Below, piece after piece: positions 17,994-26,785 of a stretch of 64,000 nucleotides of DNA. Where the stretch lies: assembly GCF_023920105.1 (NCBI RefSeq), contig NZ_CP083693.1:1753001-1817000 (forward strand). Reading direction: 5' to 3'. The stretch's first letter is position 1, and the number at the start of each line of letters is the position of its first letter. Source of the DNA: Bartonella taylorii. GTDB lineage: Bacteria > Pseudomonadota > Alphaproteobacteria > Rhizobiales > Rhizobiaceae. The notes beneath the pieces are model-generated. The model was not told the DNA's origin, did not search any database, and saw only the letters and a list, made by a program, of their open reading frames with translations. The translations under genes were made by a program, and so were the position numbers.

Positions 17994-18800
17994 TCAATCT
18001 GTTGATTCATAGTGATTCAGTTTTTGAAGCTTTTTAACAGCGTAGGGGGGCATAGGTGGAGGGCTAGGATCTTGGGCTGCTAATAAGAGCAATTCATCAC
18101 AGGCTTTTTCTGTTTTTTGGACGAGTTGGTCCAAAAAATCACGTTTGCTTAAACCAGCTTCTATGGGGGGGAGAATGCGAACACGGATTGTTCCAGGATA
18201 GCGGCGAAAATTGCCTCGTGGCCAATATAAACCAGCATTGTGTGCAATGGGAACAACTTGAAGTCCCAATTCATTGTAGAGAGCAATAATCCCTGATTTA
18301 TAATCTGGTTCCTGTCCTGGCTGTCGGCGTGTTCCTTCGGGAAAGATCAAAATTTGGCGCCCTTGTTTTGCTTTTTCTTTTGCTTTTTGTATGATGGTTT
18401 TTAAAGCTTTAATGGGCGTTGTTCGGTTTATGGGAATAATTTGTGTTTTTGCCATGTACCAGCCAAAAAATGGAATCCACGTCAGTTCACGCTTTAGGAT
18501 GAGAGCGGGATCATCAAAATAGGGGACAAGGCTGAAAGTTTCCCACGCAGATTGATGTTTGGGAGCGATAATATAGGCTCCTTTAGGGAGATTTTCTAAT
18601 CCTTCAATTTCATAGTTTGTACCCGCAATATATTTTTGCAAAAAAAGTGTGACGCGCGCCCATGTTTTAGGCACAATCCACGCTTTTTTGCGTGGCATGA
18701 GAAAATAGATGGGAGCGTAAAGAATCATTTGTATAAAAGTTGTTGTATAAAAAGCGAACGTAAAAAGAAGAGAACGAAGGATAAGCACTATATTTTCCAT
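17994..18800 (-). CDS. plsC: 1-acyl-sn-glycerol-3-phosphate acyltransferase
   Basis: Second acylation step of phosphatidic acid synthesis at the inner membrane. This 268-residue protein has a hydrophobic N-terminal anchor (about residues 5-35), the catalytic block HQSAWETF, in which Glu replaces the usual Asp of HX4D as in many alphaproteobacterial PlsC proteins, then FPEGTRR and VPIAHNAGLYWPR. It stands alone, transcribed leftward. Its upstream spacer (18801-18925) is shared with the divergent thiD gene. Confidence 0.92.
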   Translation of the reverse strand: MENIVLILRSLLFTFAFYTTTFIQMILYAPIYFLMPRKKAWIVPKTWARVTLFLQKYIAGTNYEIEGLENLPKGAYIIAPKHQSAWETFSLVPYFDDPALILKRELTWIPFFGWYMAKTQIIPINRTTPIKALKTIIQKAKEKAKQGRQILIFPEGTRRQPGQEPDYKSGIIALYNELGLQVVPIAHNAGLYWPRGNFRRYPGTIRVRILPPIEAGLSKRDFLDQLVQKTEKACDELLLLAAQDPSPPPMPPYAVKKLQKLNHYESTD

Positions 18801-18925
18801 TTTATATCTACGAAGAGAGTGTATATATAACCTACTTTACACGAGAAAACATCTTTCTTTATGTTTTTTCAAAAGTCTATTTTTAGCTATTTTCTGTTAT
18901 TTAAAAATATGAGGAAAACAGATTA

Positions 18926-19789
18926 ATGAGGTTGCAGGGGAGCCAAAACACTTTTTTTATTCCACGGATTTTATCTATTGCGGGGACTGATCCTTCTGGT
19001 GGCGCTGGAATGCAAGCGGATTTGAAGGTTTTTTCAGCCATGAAAACCTATGGTATGAGTGTGGTTACAGCTGTTGTTGCACAAAATACACAAGGTGTAC
19101 GTGCTTTTCAGGCGTTGGATGCTTCTTTTGTCGCTGATCAAATTGATTCTGTTTTTGAGGATATCCATGTTGATGCTGTTAAAATTGGTATGGTAGCAAA
19201 TGCTCAGATTGCGCAGATTATAGCAGAGCGTCTTGCTTATCACAAAGCGCGCTTTATTGTTTTTGATCCCGTTATGGTCGCAAAAAGTGGTGATGTTCTT
19301 TTAAAGCCTGATACAATTGAAATTATGCGTAATGTTCTTGTGCCGATGTCAACAATTATTACACCTAATTTGCCTGAGGCTGCTATGTTGTTGGGATGTG
19401 AAGTGCAATGGTCGTTAAACGCTATGTACCAATATGGTCCTCGGCTTTTGACTTTAGGTTGTAATGCAGTTTTGTTGAAGGGGGGACATTTGAGCACTCT
19501 TGCTTGCAAGGGTACAGCAAATTACGATTGTTCTAGTCCAGACCTTTATTGTGATTGTGAAGGGATCGTGACGCTTGAAGCTTCACGTATCATAACTACC
19601 AATGATCACGGTACAGGTTGTACCATTTCAGCTGCAATTGCAGCTTTATTGCCTACACAGCCTTTGGTTTGCGCAGTTAAACAAGCAAAAGACTATTTGC
19701 ATGGGGCTTTATCTGCTTCAAGCGTTTTGCAAGTAGGGAAAGGTCGGGGACCACTTCACCATTTTTATGAACTATGGGATAAAAGATAA
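18926..19789 (+). CDS. thiD: Hydroxymethylpyrimidine/phosphomethylpyrimidine kinase
   Basis: A 287-residue ribokinase-fold kinase that phosphorylates HMP and HMP-P for thiamine synthesis or salvage. Diagnostic segments are SIAGTDPSGGAGMQADLKVF, DPVMVAKSG, ITPNLPEAAMLLG and the anion-hole/base motif TTNDHGTGCTISAA. The family also includes pyridoxal kinases, but the GTDPSGGAG start fits ThiD. An extra segment near residues 198-215 (CSSPDLYCDCEG) is Cys-rich compared with common homologues. The start ATG at 18926 has a GAGGAAAAC purine stretch upstream. FMN reductase follows after 12 bp. Confidence 0.93.
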   Translation: MRLQGSQNTFFIPRILSIAGTDPSGGAGMQADLKVFSAMKTYGMSVVTAVVAQNTQGVRAFQALDASFVADQIDSVFEDIHVDAVKIGMVANAQIAQIIAERLAYHKARFIVFDPVMVAKSGDVLLKPDTIEIMRNVLVPMSTIITPNLPEAAMLLGCEVQWSLNAMYQYGPRLLTLGCNAVLLKGGHLSTLACKGTANYDCSSPDLYCDCEGIVTLEASRIITTNDHGTGCTISAAIAALLPTQPLVCAVKQAKDYLHGALSASSVLQVGKGRGPLHHFYELWDKR

Positions 19790-19801
19790 AGGAGAACCTT
19801 A

Positions 19802-20377
19802 TTGAATATTGCTATTATTTTGGGGTCTATACGTCAACCATCGCTAACAAGAATCTTAGCCAACTACTTGGCTGATTGTCTATTGATGCGTGGTGCATCT
19901 CTTCATTGGGTTGATTTACGTGAACAGCCTTTGCCGATTACTGATCCAGATTATCATAACCATGTAGAGTCTAATCCAAGTGCTGCCGTTCGTCAGTTTG
20001 TTAAAACAATTGCGGCGGCTGATGGTGTTGTACTCGCTAGTCCTCTTTATCAAGGGTCTTATTCGGGTGTTTTAAAAAATGCTCTTGATAGTTTGGCTTA
20101 TGATGCTTTTTTAAAGAAACCGGTTGGGCTTATCTCACATGGTAGTGCAACCAAAAAATGCGCACAACCATGTGAGCATTTATTGTCGGTGGTGCGCACG
20201 CTTTATGGCTATGTGCTACAATGTCAAGTTGCTTCATCCAAGCAAGATTTTGCATCGGATGATGAAGGTCGTACATGGAAAATCATAAGTGAAGAGGTAC
20301 GGGTACGTTGTGAGCGGCTTGCTAATGAAATGTGCACATTTTTAAAACAAAAGAGTGGGGGATATGATAAAAAATGA
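19802..20377 (+). CDS. NAD(P)H-dependent FMN reductase
   Basis: A 191-residue flavodoxin-like reductase. The FMN phosphate-binding start is IILGSIRQPSLTRILA, and the flavin-binding loop is SPLYQGSYSGVLKNALD, the pattern of the SsuE/MsuE family. It starts at TTG 19802 behind AAAGGAG, 12 bp after thiD, so the two are probably co-transcribed. It would reduce FMN for a monooxygenase partner, but no such partner gene is in the window. The 3' end overlaps the start of a decayed dehydrogenase-like gene. Confidence 0.88.
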   Translation: MNIAIILGSIRQPSLTRILANYLADCLLMRGASLHWVDLREQPLPITDPDYHNHVESNPSAAVRQFVKTIAAADGVVLASPLYQGSYSGVLKNALDSLAYDAFLKKPVGLISHGSATKKCAQPCEHLLSVVRTLYGYVLQCQVASSKQDFASDDEGRTWKIISEEVRVRCERLANEMCTFLKQKSGGYDKK

Positions 20378-20707
20378 TGAGCAATATCCTTATTTAGTGG
20401 TGGGTGGCACAGAGATGCTTGCACCCTTGTGTCAGTTGCTAGAGCCGCAAGAAGTGATTATTGCAGCGCACTTTTTCTTATCAGGTTCAGTTTGAAGCAT
20501 TGCGAAAAAACTATATATGTGTGCCGTTGGATTATTATTGTACGGTTTTGTAGACACAATTTTTAGAAGCTGTGACCCAATGGCATGGGCTAAAATATTG
20601 CATATTGTTAGGTTCATTCGTTCGCACACCCATTTTCTTGCACGTTGATTGAGCGGTTAGCTTTTTTGGCTAAACCACAGTGTATTCTTCATGCTTTTTC
20701 CTCTTAA
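20364..20707 (+). pseudogene. Decayed short-chain dehydrogenase-like (Rossmann) gene
   Basis: The frame from ATG 20364 reads YLVVGGTEMLAPLCQLLEP, a Rossmann start, then shifts near 20465-20475. The next frame reads YQVQFEALRKNYICVPLDYY, hits an in-frame TAG, and continues FLEAVTQWHGLKYCILLGSF. A second shift near 20645 leads to ERLAFLAKPQCILHAFSS and a final TAA at 20705. The order GGTGML, LDY, AVxxxHG, LARP...HVLGS matches small rhizobial NAD(P)-binding proteins as I remember them. At least two frameshifts and one stop make it non-functional. It overlaps the FMN reductase by 14 bp, so it was once part of that operon. Confidence 0.75.
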
Positions 20708-20823
20708 AGATTTTGCATTTACTTATTTTATGACAACAAATCGAATGCTGTATATGAAAAGGATGGAATCACAAATCTTTGCTTTAGATTAAAGCCGTAT
20801 GTGCAATTTTAAAGAAGTTTTAA

Positions 20824-20878
20824 TGAACTTTGAAAGACCTTTGAAGACCCTTTGAGAACCCCTTAAAAATCTTTTGAA
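20824..20878 (+). repeat. Five degenerate 11-bp tandem repeats
   Basis: Successive 11-mers are TGAACTTTGAA, AGACCTTTGAA, GACCCTTTGAG, AACCCCTTAAA and AATCTTTTGAA, with the consensus A-A-C-C-C-T-T-T-G-A-A. The period equals about one helical turn. No gene is present. Confidence 0.7.
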
Positions 20879-20892
20879 AAAAAATAAATTGG

Positions 20893-20970
20893 TACAAAAC
20901 CTAGTGGCAAAATATACAAAACCTGCTGGCAAGCTACATACACAAAATCTGCTGATAAGCTACATACAAT
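20893..20970 (+). repeat. Three imperfect 22-28-bp tandem repeats
   Basis: Three units begin TACAAAACCTAGTGGCAA (20893), TACAAAACCTGCTGGCAA (20915) and TACACAAAATCTGCTGATAA (20939), the last two ending AGCTACATACA or close to it. They lie directly downstream of the tRNA-Gly 3' end (leftward gene), only 20 bp away. Confidence 0.7.
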
Positions 20971-20989
20971 AACAAATGCAAAATTCATA

Positions 20990-21064
20990 TGGAGCGGGCG
21001 ATGGGATTCGAACCCACGACCCCAACCTTGGCAAGGTTGTGCTCTACCCCTGAGCTACACCCGC
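20990..21064 (-). tRNA. tRNA-Gly (anticodon GCC), CCA encoded
   Basis: The acceptor stem GCGGGTG (21064-21058) pairs with CGCCCGC (21000-20994). The anticodon arm is CAACC-TTGCCAA-GGTTG, the T arm GTGGG-TTCGAAT-CCCAT. The discriminator is T at 20993 and CCA is encoded at 20992-20990. It reads GGC and GGU glycine codons. It stands alone, transcribed leftward, with its promoter in 21065-21120. Confidence 0.97.
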
Positions 21065-21262
21065 TCACCGATTCGAAACATATTTCGCTTCAAGTGTTGC
21101 TTGTATGGCGTAGGCTTTTGCGAATTGCAACAAAAAAATAACATTTCAGTTTGATTTATTTACTCATGTTTCAAAAAGGGAAATAAAGATTGATTTTGGA
21201 AGATTCTTCAGTAATAAATTATCTCCTTTACCGATTGTTGCAAAAAAAAGGGGCGGAGTGAA

Positions 21263-22240
21263 ATGTTGAGAAGAGTAAATGTATTATGGATTGCAGTGGC
21301 AGCTGTTTTTATCATCAATAGTTTTGCAAAAGCGGGTGATCACGTTAAACACGTTAAAGTTGCACTTACACAAATTATGGCACATCCTGCTGCAGATACA
21401 GTTCGTAAAGGTGTGGAAGATGTGCTTGCAGAAAATGGTTATAAGCAAGGTGAAAATTTAGAACTCACTTTTTTATCAGCGCAGGGCAATATTTCTACAG
21501 CAACGCAAATTGCGCGTAAATTTGTTGGTGATAAACCTGATGTAATTGTTGCAATTAGTACGCCTTCAGCACAGACGATGTTCGCGGCAACGAAAACAAT
21601 TCCTATTGTCTTTGCTGCAATTTCTGATCCTATGGGAGCGAAAATAGTGTCTTCGCTTACCAAACCTGGTGGCAATGTGACGGGGGCTTCTGATCATATA
21701 GATGTTGCAGAAAGTCTTAAGCTTTTGCAAGAGGTGAAACCAGATTTGAAAAAACTTGGTTATCTTTATAATGCTTCTGAGGCCAATTCTGTTTCAACAC
21801 TTAAGGTGTTAAAAGATGCAGCGAACAAAGTGGGAATTGAAATCATTCCTTCATCGGCGTCTAAACCTTCTGATGTTCAGGCGGCGACACGCGCTTTAGT
21901 TGGTAAGGTGGATCTTATTTTTATTCCCGCTGACAATACGGTTCTTTCTGTTTTAGAGGGAGCGTCAAAAGTTACACAGGAAACGAACACTCCTTTATTT
22001 ACTGTCGATGCTAACTCTATTGGACGCGGACCTTTTATGACTCAGGGCGTAAATTTCTATGATGTAGGAGTTGATGCTGGCAAGTTGGTTGTGCGTATTT
22101 TGAAGGGTGAAAAGCCCGGCGATATTGATATTGTGCAGGGAGCTAATAATGATATCCGCATTGATATGAAAGCGGCTAAAAAAGCTGGTATCATCATTCC
22201 ACAAGCGGTTCTTGAACGTGCAACAAAGGTTATTCAGTAG
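21263..22240 (+). CDS. ABC transporter substrate-binding protein (TrpX/DUF534 family)
   Basis: A 325-residue periplasmic binding protein with a signal peptide (cleavage near AKAGD, residue about 23). Family features are VALTQIMAHPAADTVRKGVEDVL, the repeated IVAISTPSAQTMFAATKTIPIVFAAISDPMGA block and PGGNVTGASD. It is the first gene of a three-gene importer (binding protein, permease, ATPase). Homologues are annotated as tryptophan or tyrosine importers, or as unknown; the ligand here cannot be read from sequence. The start ATG at 21263 follows GGGGCGGAG. Confidence 0.9.
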   Translation: MLRRVNVLWIAVAAVFIINSFAKAGDHVKHVKVALTQIMAHPAADTVRKGVEDVLAENGYKQGENLELTFLSAQGNISTATQIARKFVGDKPDVIVAISTPSAQTMFAATKTIPIVFAAISDPMGAKIVSSLTKPGGNVTGASDHIDVAESLKLLQEVKPDLKKLGYLYNASEANSVSTLKVLKDAANKVGIEIIPSSASKPSDVQAATRALVGKVDLIFIPADNTVLSVLEGASKVTQETNTPLFTVDANSIGRGPFMTQGVNFYDVGVDAGKLVVRILKGEKPGDIDIVQGANNDIRIDMKAAKKAGIIIPQAVLERATKVIQ

Positions 22241-22293
22241 ATTTCCATTGACACGATAAAAGTACATTAAGTTTTCATGGAGTGAATTTCCGG

Positions 22294-23190
22294 ATGAATA
22301 TATTTGCGTTTTCTGGTGCTGTAGAATTAGGTCTTATTTATGCATTTGTTGCAATTGGGGTTTATCTTTCGTTTCGCGTTTTAGATTTTCCTGATTTAAC
22401 TGTCGATGGTTCTTTTCTTCTCGGGTCGTGTGTTTGTGGTGTTTTGATTCTTTTAGGTTTTAATCCATGGACGGCTATGGTATGCGCTTTTTGTGCAGGT
22501 ATGGTAGCTGGATTATTAACAGCTTTGCTGAATTTACATTTTAGTATTTTAAATCTTTTGGCTTCCATTTTAACGATGTCAGCGCTTTATACGATTAATC
22601 TTCGTATTATGGGGATTATGGGAGGATCTAATGTTAATTTAGCACGTGCTGATACTGCTTTAACACCCTTTTATGATTTGTTTGGTTTGTCTGATATTTT
22701 TGTGCGTCCTCTTTTTGTTGGTGCTGTATTGTTAGTTGTGGCATTTTTGATTTGGCGCTTTTTGGAAAGTGAAATCGGTCTTGCTATGAGGGCGATGGGT
22801 GCTAATCCACGGATGGCTACGGCGCAAGGGGTTCATACGTCAGCGTTGATTTATTTTGGTATGGGTCTTTCAAATGCATGCGTTGCGCTTGGAGGTTCCC
22901 TTTATATTCAAACCGCGATTGCTACCGATATTACCGGTGGAATTGGTACGATTGTTTTCGGTTTAGCAGCAGTTATTATTGGTGAAACTCTCTTTCGTAC
23001 GCGCAATATTTTCTGGATTATTATCAGTTGTATTGTGGGATCTGTGCTTTATCGCGTTGCAGTGCAGTTTGCTTTTGAAGCACAGGGGATCGGTATTGAT
23101 ACGTCGACCGATCTTCAATTGATCACTGCGCTTTTGGTTGTTTTAACACTTATTGTACCACGCTATTTGGGGAGGCGTAAACATGATTGA
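22294..23190 (+). CDS. ABC transporter permease (TrpY-like, branched-chain type)
   Basis: A 298-residue polytopic permease of the LivH/LivM-like BPD_transp_2 family. It has eight or nine hydrophobic segments and the typical MRAMGANPRMATAQGVHTSALIYFGMGLSNA loop that contacts the ATPase. The ATG at 22294 has GGAG eleven bases upstream. A GTG at 22282 lies inside that ribosome site and is less likely. The gene overlaps the ATPase gene by eight bases. Confidence 0.9.
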   Translation: MNIFAFSGAVELGLIYAFVAIGVYLSFRVLDFPDLTVDGSFLLGSCVCGVLILLGFNPWTAMVCAFCAGMVAGLLTALLNLHFSILNLLASILTMSALYTINLRIMGIMGGSNVNLARADTALTPFYDLFGLSDIFVRPLFVGAVLLVVAFLIWRFLESEIGLAMRAMGANPRMATAQGVHTSALIYFGMGLSNACVALGGSLYIQTAIATDITGGIGTIVFGLAAVIIGETLFRTRNIFWIIISCIVGSVLYRVAVQFAFEAQGIGIDTSTDLQLITALLVVLTLIVPRYLGRRKHD

Positions 23191-23977
23191 GTTTTCTCAT
23201 GTTGGGGTTACTTTTAAACCGCAAACGCCTTTAGAAAAACAGGCATTAATTGATATTAATCTCAAGATTGATCGTGGCAGTTTTGTTACGATTATTGGTT
23301 CAAATGGCGCTGGTAAATCAACTTTGCTTAGTGTTTTAGCGGGCGCAACCCTTCCTACGACAGGAAAAGTGGTGATTAATGGACAAAATGTTTCTAGGCA
23401 ATCTGTAAGTGAGCGCGCTGGGAGGGTTGCTTGTGTTTTTCAGGATTCATTAATAGGAAGCTGTGGTTCTTTAACAATTGAAGAAAACTTGGCTCTTGCT
23501 GCTCTTCGTGGGAGCCGCCGTGGTTTGCGTTCAGCCTTAAATCATGAAAAACGGCAATTTTTCCGAGATGAAATTGCTCAATTAGGTATTGGTCTTGAAG
23601 CGTATATCCATAATCCTATGGACAGTTTATCGGGTGGACAACGTCAAGCAGTTTGTCTTGTGATGGCTACTTTAGCGCATGCGGATGTTTTATTGCTTGA
23701 TGAGCACACTTCAGCATTAGATCCAGGAATGGCTGATTTTGTGATGCGGTTAACCGAAAAAATCGTTGAAGAGAAAAAATTAACAACTATTATGGTGACG
23801 CATTCTATGCGTCAGGCCCTTGATCATGGAGATCGGACGCTGATGTTGCATGGTGGTAAAGTGATTTTTGATGTGTCTCAAGAAGAGCGGAAGGGTTTGA
23901 ATGTAAATGATTTAATTGGTATGTTTCAGAAAGTTCGCGGGGAAGCTCTTGATGATGATGAACTGTTAATGGATTAA
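23183..23977 (+). CDS. ABC transporter ATP-binding protein (TrpZ-like)
   Basis: A 264-residue nucleotide-binding subunit. Walker A is GSNGAGKSTLL, the signature LSGGQRQAV, Walker B VLLLDEHTSALDP and the switch His is in MVTHSMRQAL. I chose the ATG at 23183 (MIEFSHVGV) with GGGGAGG just upstream; the longer frame adds ten non-conserved residues. It is co-translated with the permease through an eight-base overlap. With the two genes before it, it forms a complete importer. Confidence 0.92.
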   Translation: MIEFSHVGVTFKPQTPLEKQALIDINLKIDRGSFVTIIGSNGAGKSTLLSVLAGATLPTTGKVVINGQNVSRQSVSERAGRVACVFQDSLIGSCGSLTIEENLALAALRGSRRGLRSALNHEKRQFFRDEIAQLGIGLEAYIHNPMDSLSGGQRQAVCLVMATLAHADVLLLDEHTSALDPGMADFVMRLTEKIVEEKKLTTIMVTHSMRQALDHGDRTLMLHGGKVIFDVSQEERKGLNVNDLIGMFQKVRGEALDDDELLMD

Positions 23978-23981
23978 TATT

Positions 23982-25022
23982 TTGGCTGAGAAAAAAGCGC
24001 ATGAAGTTGACTCTTTTCTAACGCGTCTTTCACGTTCTTTCCCTATCGTTCTCATTTATGGACCAGATCGTGGTCTGGTTTGTGAACGTGCACAGCGTTT
24101 TGCGAAGCTTACACGGGTGGCCATAGAAGATCCATTTTCAATGATTCGTTTGGATGCTGCTGAGATTGATAAAGATCCTGCTCGTTTGGGAAATGAAGCG
24201 CGTACTTTATCGCTTTTTGGCGGAGATCGTTTGATATGGGTATCTAACAGTGCTAACCAAAAAGGCTTTCTTAAAGCCTTGAAGTTTTTAATTGAGGAAC
24301 CACCGAAGGCATGTTTTATTCTCATTGAAGCGGGGGATTTAAAAAAAGGAACAGGCTTACGCAATGTTGTTGAAACGGCATCAAAAGCGATGGCCCTTCC
24401 CTGTTTTGCCGATGATGCTCGTTCTCTTGATGGCTTGATTGATGAGGTTTTAGGTCATTTTAAGAAGACCCTTTCTTTGGATGCGCGCAAGTGGTTGCAC
24501 GAAAGTTTGGGAGGGGATCGTCTCGTATCACGGAGTGAATTGGAGAAGCTTTGTCTTTATGCTTCAAATGTCCATATTACTCTTGAAGATGTGAAGGCTG
24601 TTGTGAGCGATGTGAGTGCTCTTTCTCTAGATGAAGTGATTGATGCTCTTTTATTGGGTGATATAACAGGTTTTGAAGCTCATTTTAGTAGACATGCAGC
24701 ACTGCATGGTGCGCTTTTTTTTATTTTGAGTACGGCACAGAGGCATTTTCAGCAATTACAGCTTTTGCGTTATCAAGTCGAGGTTGAAGGGAAAGCACCC
24801 TTTACAGTGATTTCTCAAGCGCGACCACCGATTTTTTTTCAACGGAAAAAAATAGTTGAACAGGCTTTAAGATATTGGAAACTGGAACATATTTCTTACG
24901 CAATGGAAAGAATTCAAAGCGCTGTTTTAGATAGTCGTAAGAATCCGCTTTTGGGTGAAGCTATCATTCGTCAAGTTTTGCTAGGGCTTACAATTGTTGC
25001 GCGGCGCCAAATGGCTGGTTAA
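23982..25022 (+). CDS. holA: DNA polymerase III subunit delta
   Basis: A 346-residue delta subunit that opens the beta sliding clamp in the clamp-loader complex. The N-terminal part shows LIYGPDRGLVCERAQRFAK at the position of the degenerate Walker A region. The pattern RDAxxLxxDPARLxxEARTLSLFGGDRLIWV and a C-terminal collar domain with HGALFFILSTAQRHFQQL support HolA of Rhizobiales. It starts at TTG 23982, four bases after the ABC ATPase, so it may share that transcript even though the functions are unrelated. Confidence 0.9.
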   Translation: MAEKKAHEVDSFLTRLSRSFPIVLIYGPDRGLVCERAQRFAKLTRVAIEDPFSMIRLDAAEIDKDPARLGNEARTLSLFGGDRLIWVSNSANQKGFLKALKFLIEEPPKACFILIEAGDLKKGTGLRNVVETASKAMALPCFADDARSLDGLIDEVLGHFKKTLSLDARKWLHESLGGDRLVSRSELEKLCLYASNVHITLEDVKAVVSDVSALSLDEVIDALLLGDITGFEAHFSRHAALHGALFFILSTAQRHFQQLQLLRYQVEVEGKAPFTVISQARPPIFFQRKKIVEQALRYWKLEHISYAMERIQSAVLDSRKNPLLGEAIIRQVLLGLTIVARRQMAG

Positions 25023-25477
25023 AATATTCAGTTGTGTTTTTGGTGGCTTATTGACTTGATTTATGGCGTTGGCGGAAGAGAAAATGCTTTTAGAATTACG
25101 GTATCTTTTTGCACAATTTGTTTAGCTGAATTTTCAATATTTGAAAAAGTTATATTGATTGTTGCTACCAGAGGGTTTGGCACAATGTAATCTCACTATA
25201 CGAAGAATTGTTATCTGTTTAGTAATGCATGTTTGTAAGCAATGGATTGTCAAGTTTTAGGGCTTGATGTTATGTTTTCTATCATTTATTTGTTGTGCGT
25301 TTTCCTGGTAAAAATAATCTGTTAGTAGTTTGTGCGGGTAATTATTGAGCTGCACCTGACTTTATTTATTCTTTTATCGGTTGTGGTTTTTTAAATGTTT
25401 GGTACATAAATCTTGAACAAACAGAGAGACAAATCGTAGTTATGTTACCGTTTTCAAAGAGTTTTTAAAGGTGAAAG
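25023..25477. other. Intergenic spacer, 455 bp, no gene seen
   Basis: Lies between holA and the tyrosine-branch dehydrogenase. I see no open frame with a ribosome site, no RNA gene and no clear hairpin with a T-run. The dehydrogenase promoter should be in its right half. Confidence 0.6.
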
Positions 25478-26410
25478 ATGCTCCATATTCAGTTTGAAAA
25501 AATAGCACTCATTGGGATCGGTCTTATTGGTTCTTCTTTGGCAAGAGTGATTAAAAAGAAAAATATCGCGGTTCAAATTTCTATTGCAACGCGACGGCAA
25601 GAAACCTTGAAAAGGGCACGTGAATTGGAACTTGGGGATTTTTATACAACCGATAATGCGGAAGCTGTTGAAGGAGCAGATTTAGTGATTGTCTCTGTTC
25701 CTGTTGGAGCGAGTGCGGAGGTGGCAAAAACCATTCGTGATCATTTAAAGTCGGGAGCGATTGTGACTGATGTTGGCTCTACAAAAGCTTTGGTTATTGA
25801 GGAAATGGCGCCTTTATTACCCAAAACCGTTCATTTTATTCCTGGTCATCCGATTGCGGGAACTGAATATTCAGGACCAGATGCTGGTTTTGCTGATTTA
25901 TTTATGAATCGCTGGTGTATTTTGACCCCTTTTGCTGAAAGTGATGCTGTAGCTGTCGCGCAATTGACAGCGTTTTGGGAGGCTTGTGGTGCGCGTGTCG
26001 AGAAGATGACTCCTACACATCATGATCTTGTTTTGGCGATTGTTTCGCATTTGCCGCATTTGATTGCTTATAATACTGTTGGGACAGCGAGTGATTTAGA
26101 AAAAGTGACGAATTCAGAAGTGATTGCTTATTCTGCTTCGGGTTTTCGTGATTTTACGCGTTTGGCATCTTCTGATCCTGTTATGTGGCGAGATATTTGT
26201 TTGCATAATAAGGATGCTATTTTAGAAATGTTGAGCCGTTTTAATGAAGGACTTGCTTCTCTAGAACGGGCAATTCATTTGGGAGATGGTGAAACATTGC
26301 TTAACTTTTTTACCCGTACGCGTGCTGTACGCCGTAATATTATTGCTGCGGGTCAGGAAATTGATGCTCCTGATTTTGGACGTCATAATCTTTCTAAAGA
26401 GAGGGGATGA
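25478..26410 (+). CDS. tyrC: Prephenate/arogenate (cyclohexadienyl) dehydrogenase
   Basis: A 310-residue NAD(P)-dependent dehydrogenase for tyrosine synthesis. The Rossmann start is IGIGLIGSSLARVIKKK (about residues 12-28). DVGSTK, GHPIAGTEYSGPDAGFADLF and LAIVSHLPHLIAYN are TyrA-family segments that carry the active-site His residues. It acts downstream of chorismate mutase, whose gene is at 51034 in this window. The usual partner hisC2 aminotransferase gene is not adjacent. The ATG at 25478 has an AAAGGTG ribosome site. Confidence 0.92.
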   Translation: MLHIQFEKIALIGIGLIGSSLARVIKKKNIAVQISIATRRQETLKRARELELGDFYTTDNAEAVEGADLVIVSVPVGASAEVAKTIRDHLKSGAIVTDVGSTKALVIEEMAPLLPKTVHFIPGHPIAGTEYSGPDAGFADLFMNRWCILTPFAESDAVAVAQLTAFWEACGARVEKMTPTHHDLVLAIVSHLPHLIAYNTVGTASDLEKVTNSEVIAYSASGFRDFTRLASSDPVMWRDICLHNKDAILEMLSRFNEGLASLERAIHLGDGETLLNFFTRTRAVRRNIIAAGQEIDAPDFGRHNLSKERG

Positions 26411-26785
26411 AAACAAAGCTTTTTCTAGAAATCTATATTCTTTTAAGTTGTGGATTGCCATAAAGAGAAGGTAAGCAATTGATCGGATAGAGATGACTAG
26501 GGTTTTAAAAAGTCATTTGGTGTATGTCAAATCTTGTAATATCATAGATTGCTTTGGATAGGTTTTTGTAGATGCCTTATCTGCTTTTCTGACAATATCA
26601 ACGGTTGATATGTATAGATTTTTATAGTCTTTGGCTCTTGAAGCATTCTTTGTGGTTTTGATACAAAGTGAGGCTTGACCATATTGATCATTGCCCTTTA
26701 TATTGGCAAAGATTGTTTTTAGGCTTTGATGATTTTTATAAAGCTTGAATAGATTGGGAAGAGTGTTACCAGAAAGTATTAAGAT
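26411..26785. other. Intergenic spacer, 375 bp, no gene seen
   Basis: Holds one perfect palindrome, ATATCAACGGTTGATAT near 26597-26614, that could be an operator or a weak hairpin. Nothing else is evident. Confidence 0.5.

Noticed and set aside
20432..20629. 65-codon minus-strand frame
   Set aside because: Antisense to the decayed dehydrogenase-like gene, which explains the sequence better.
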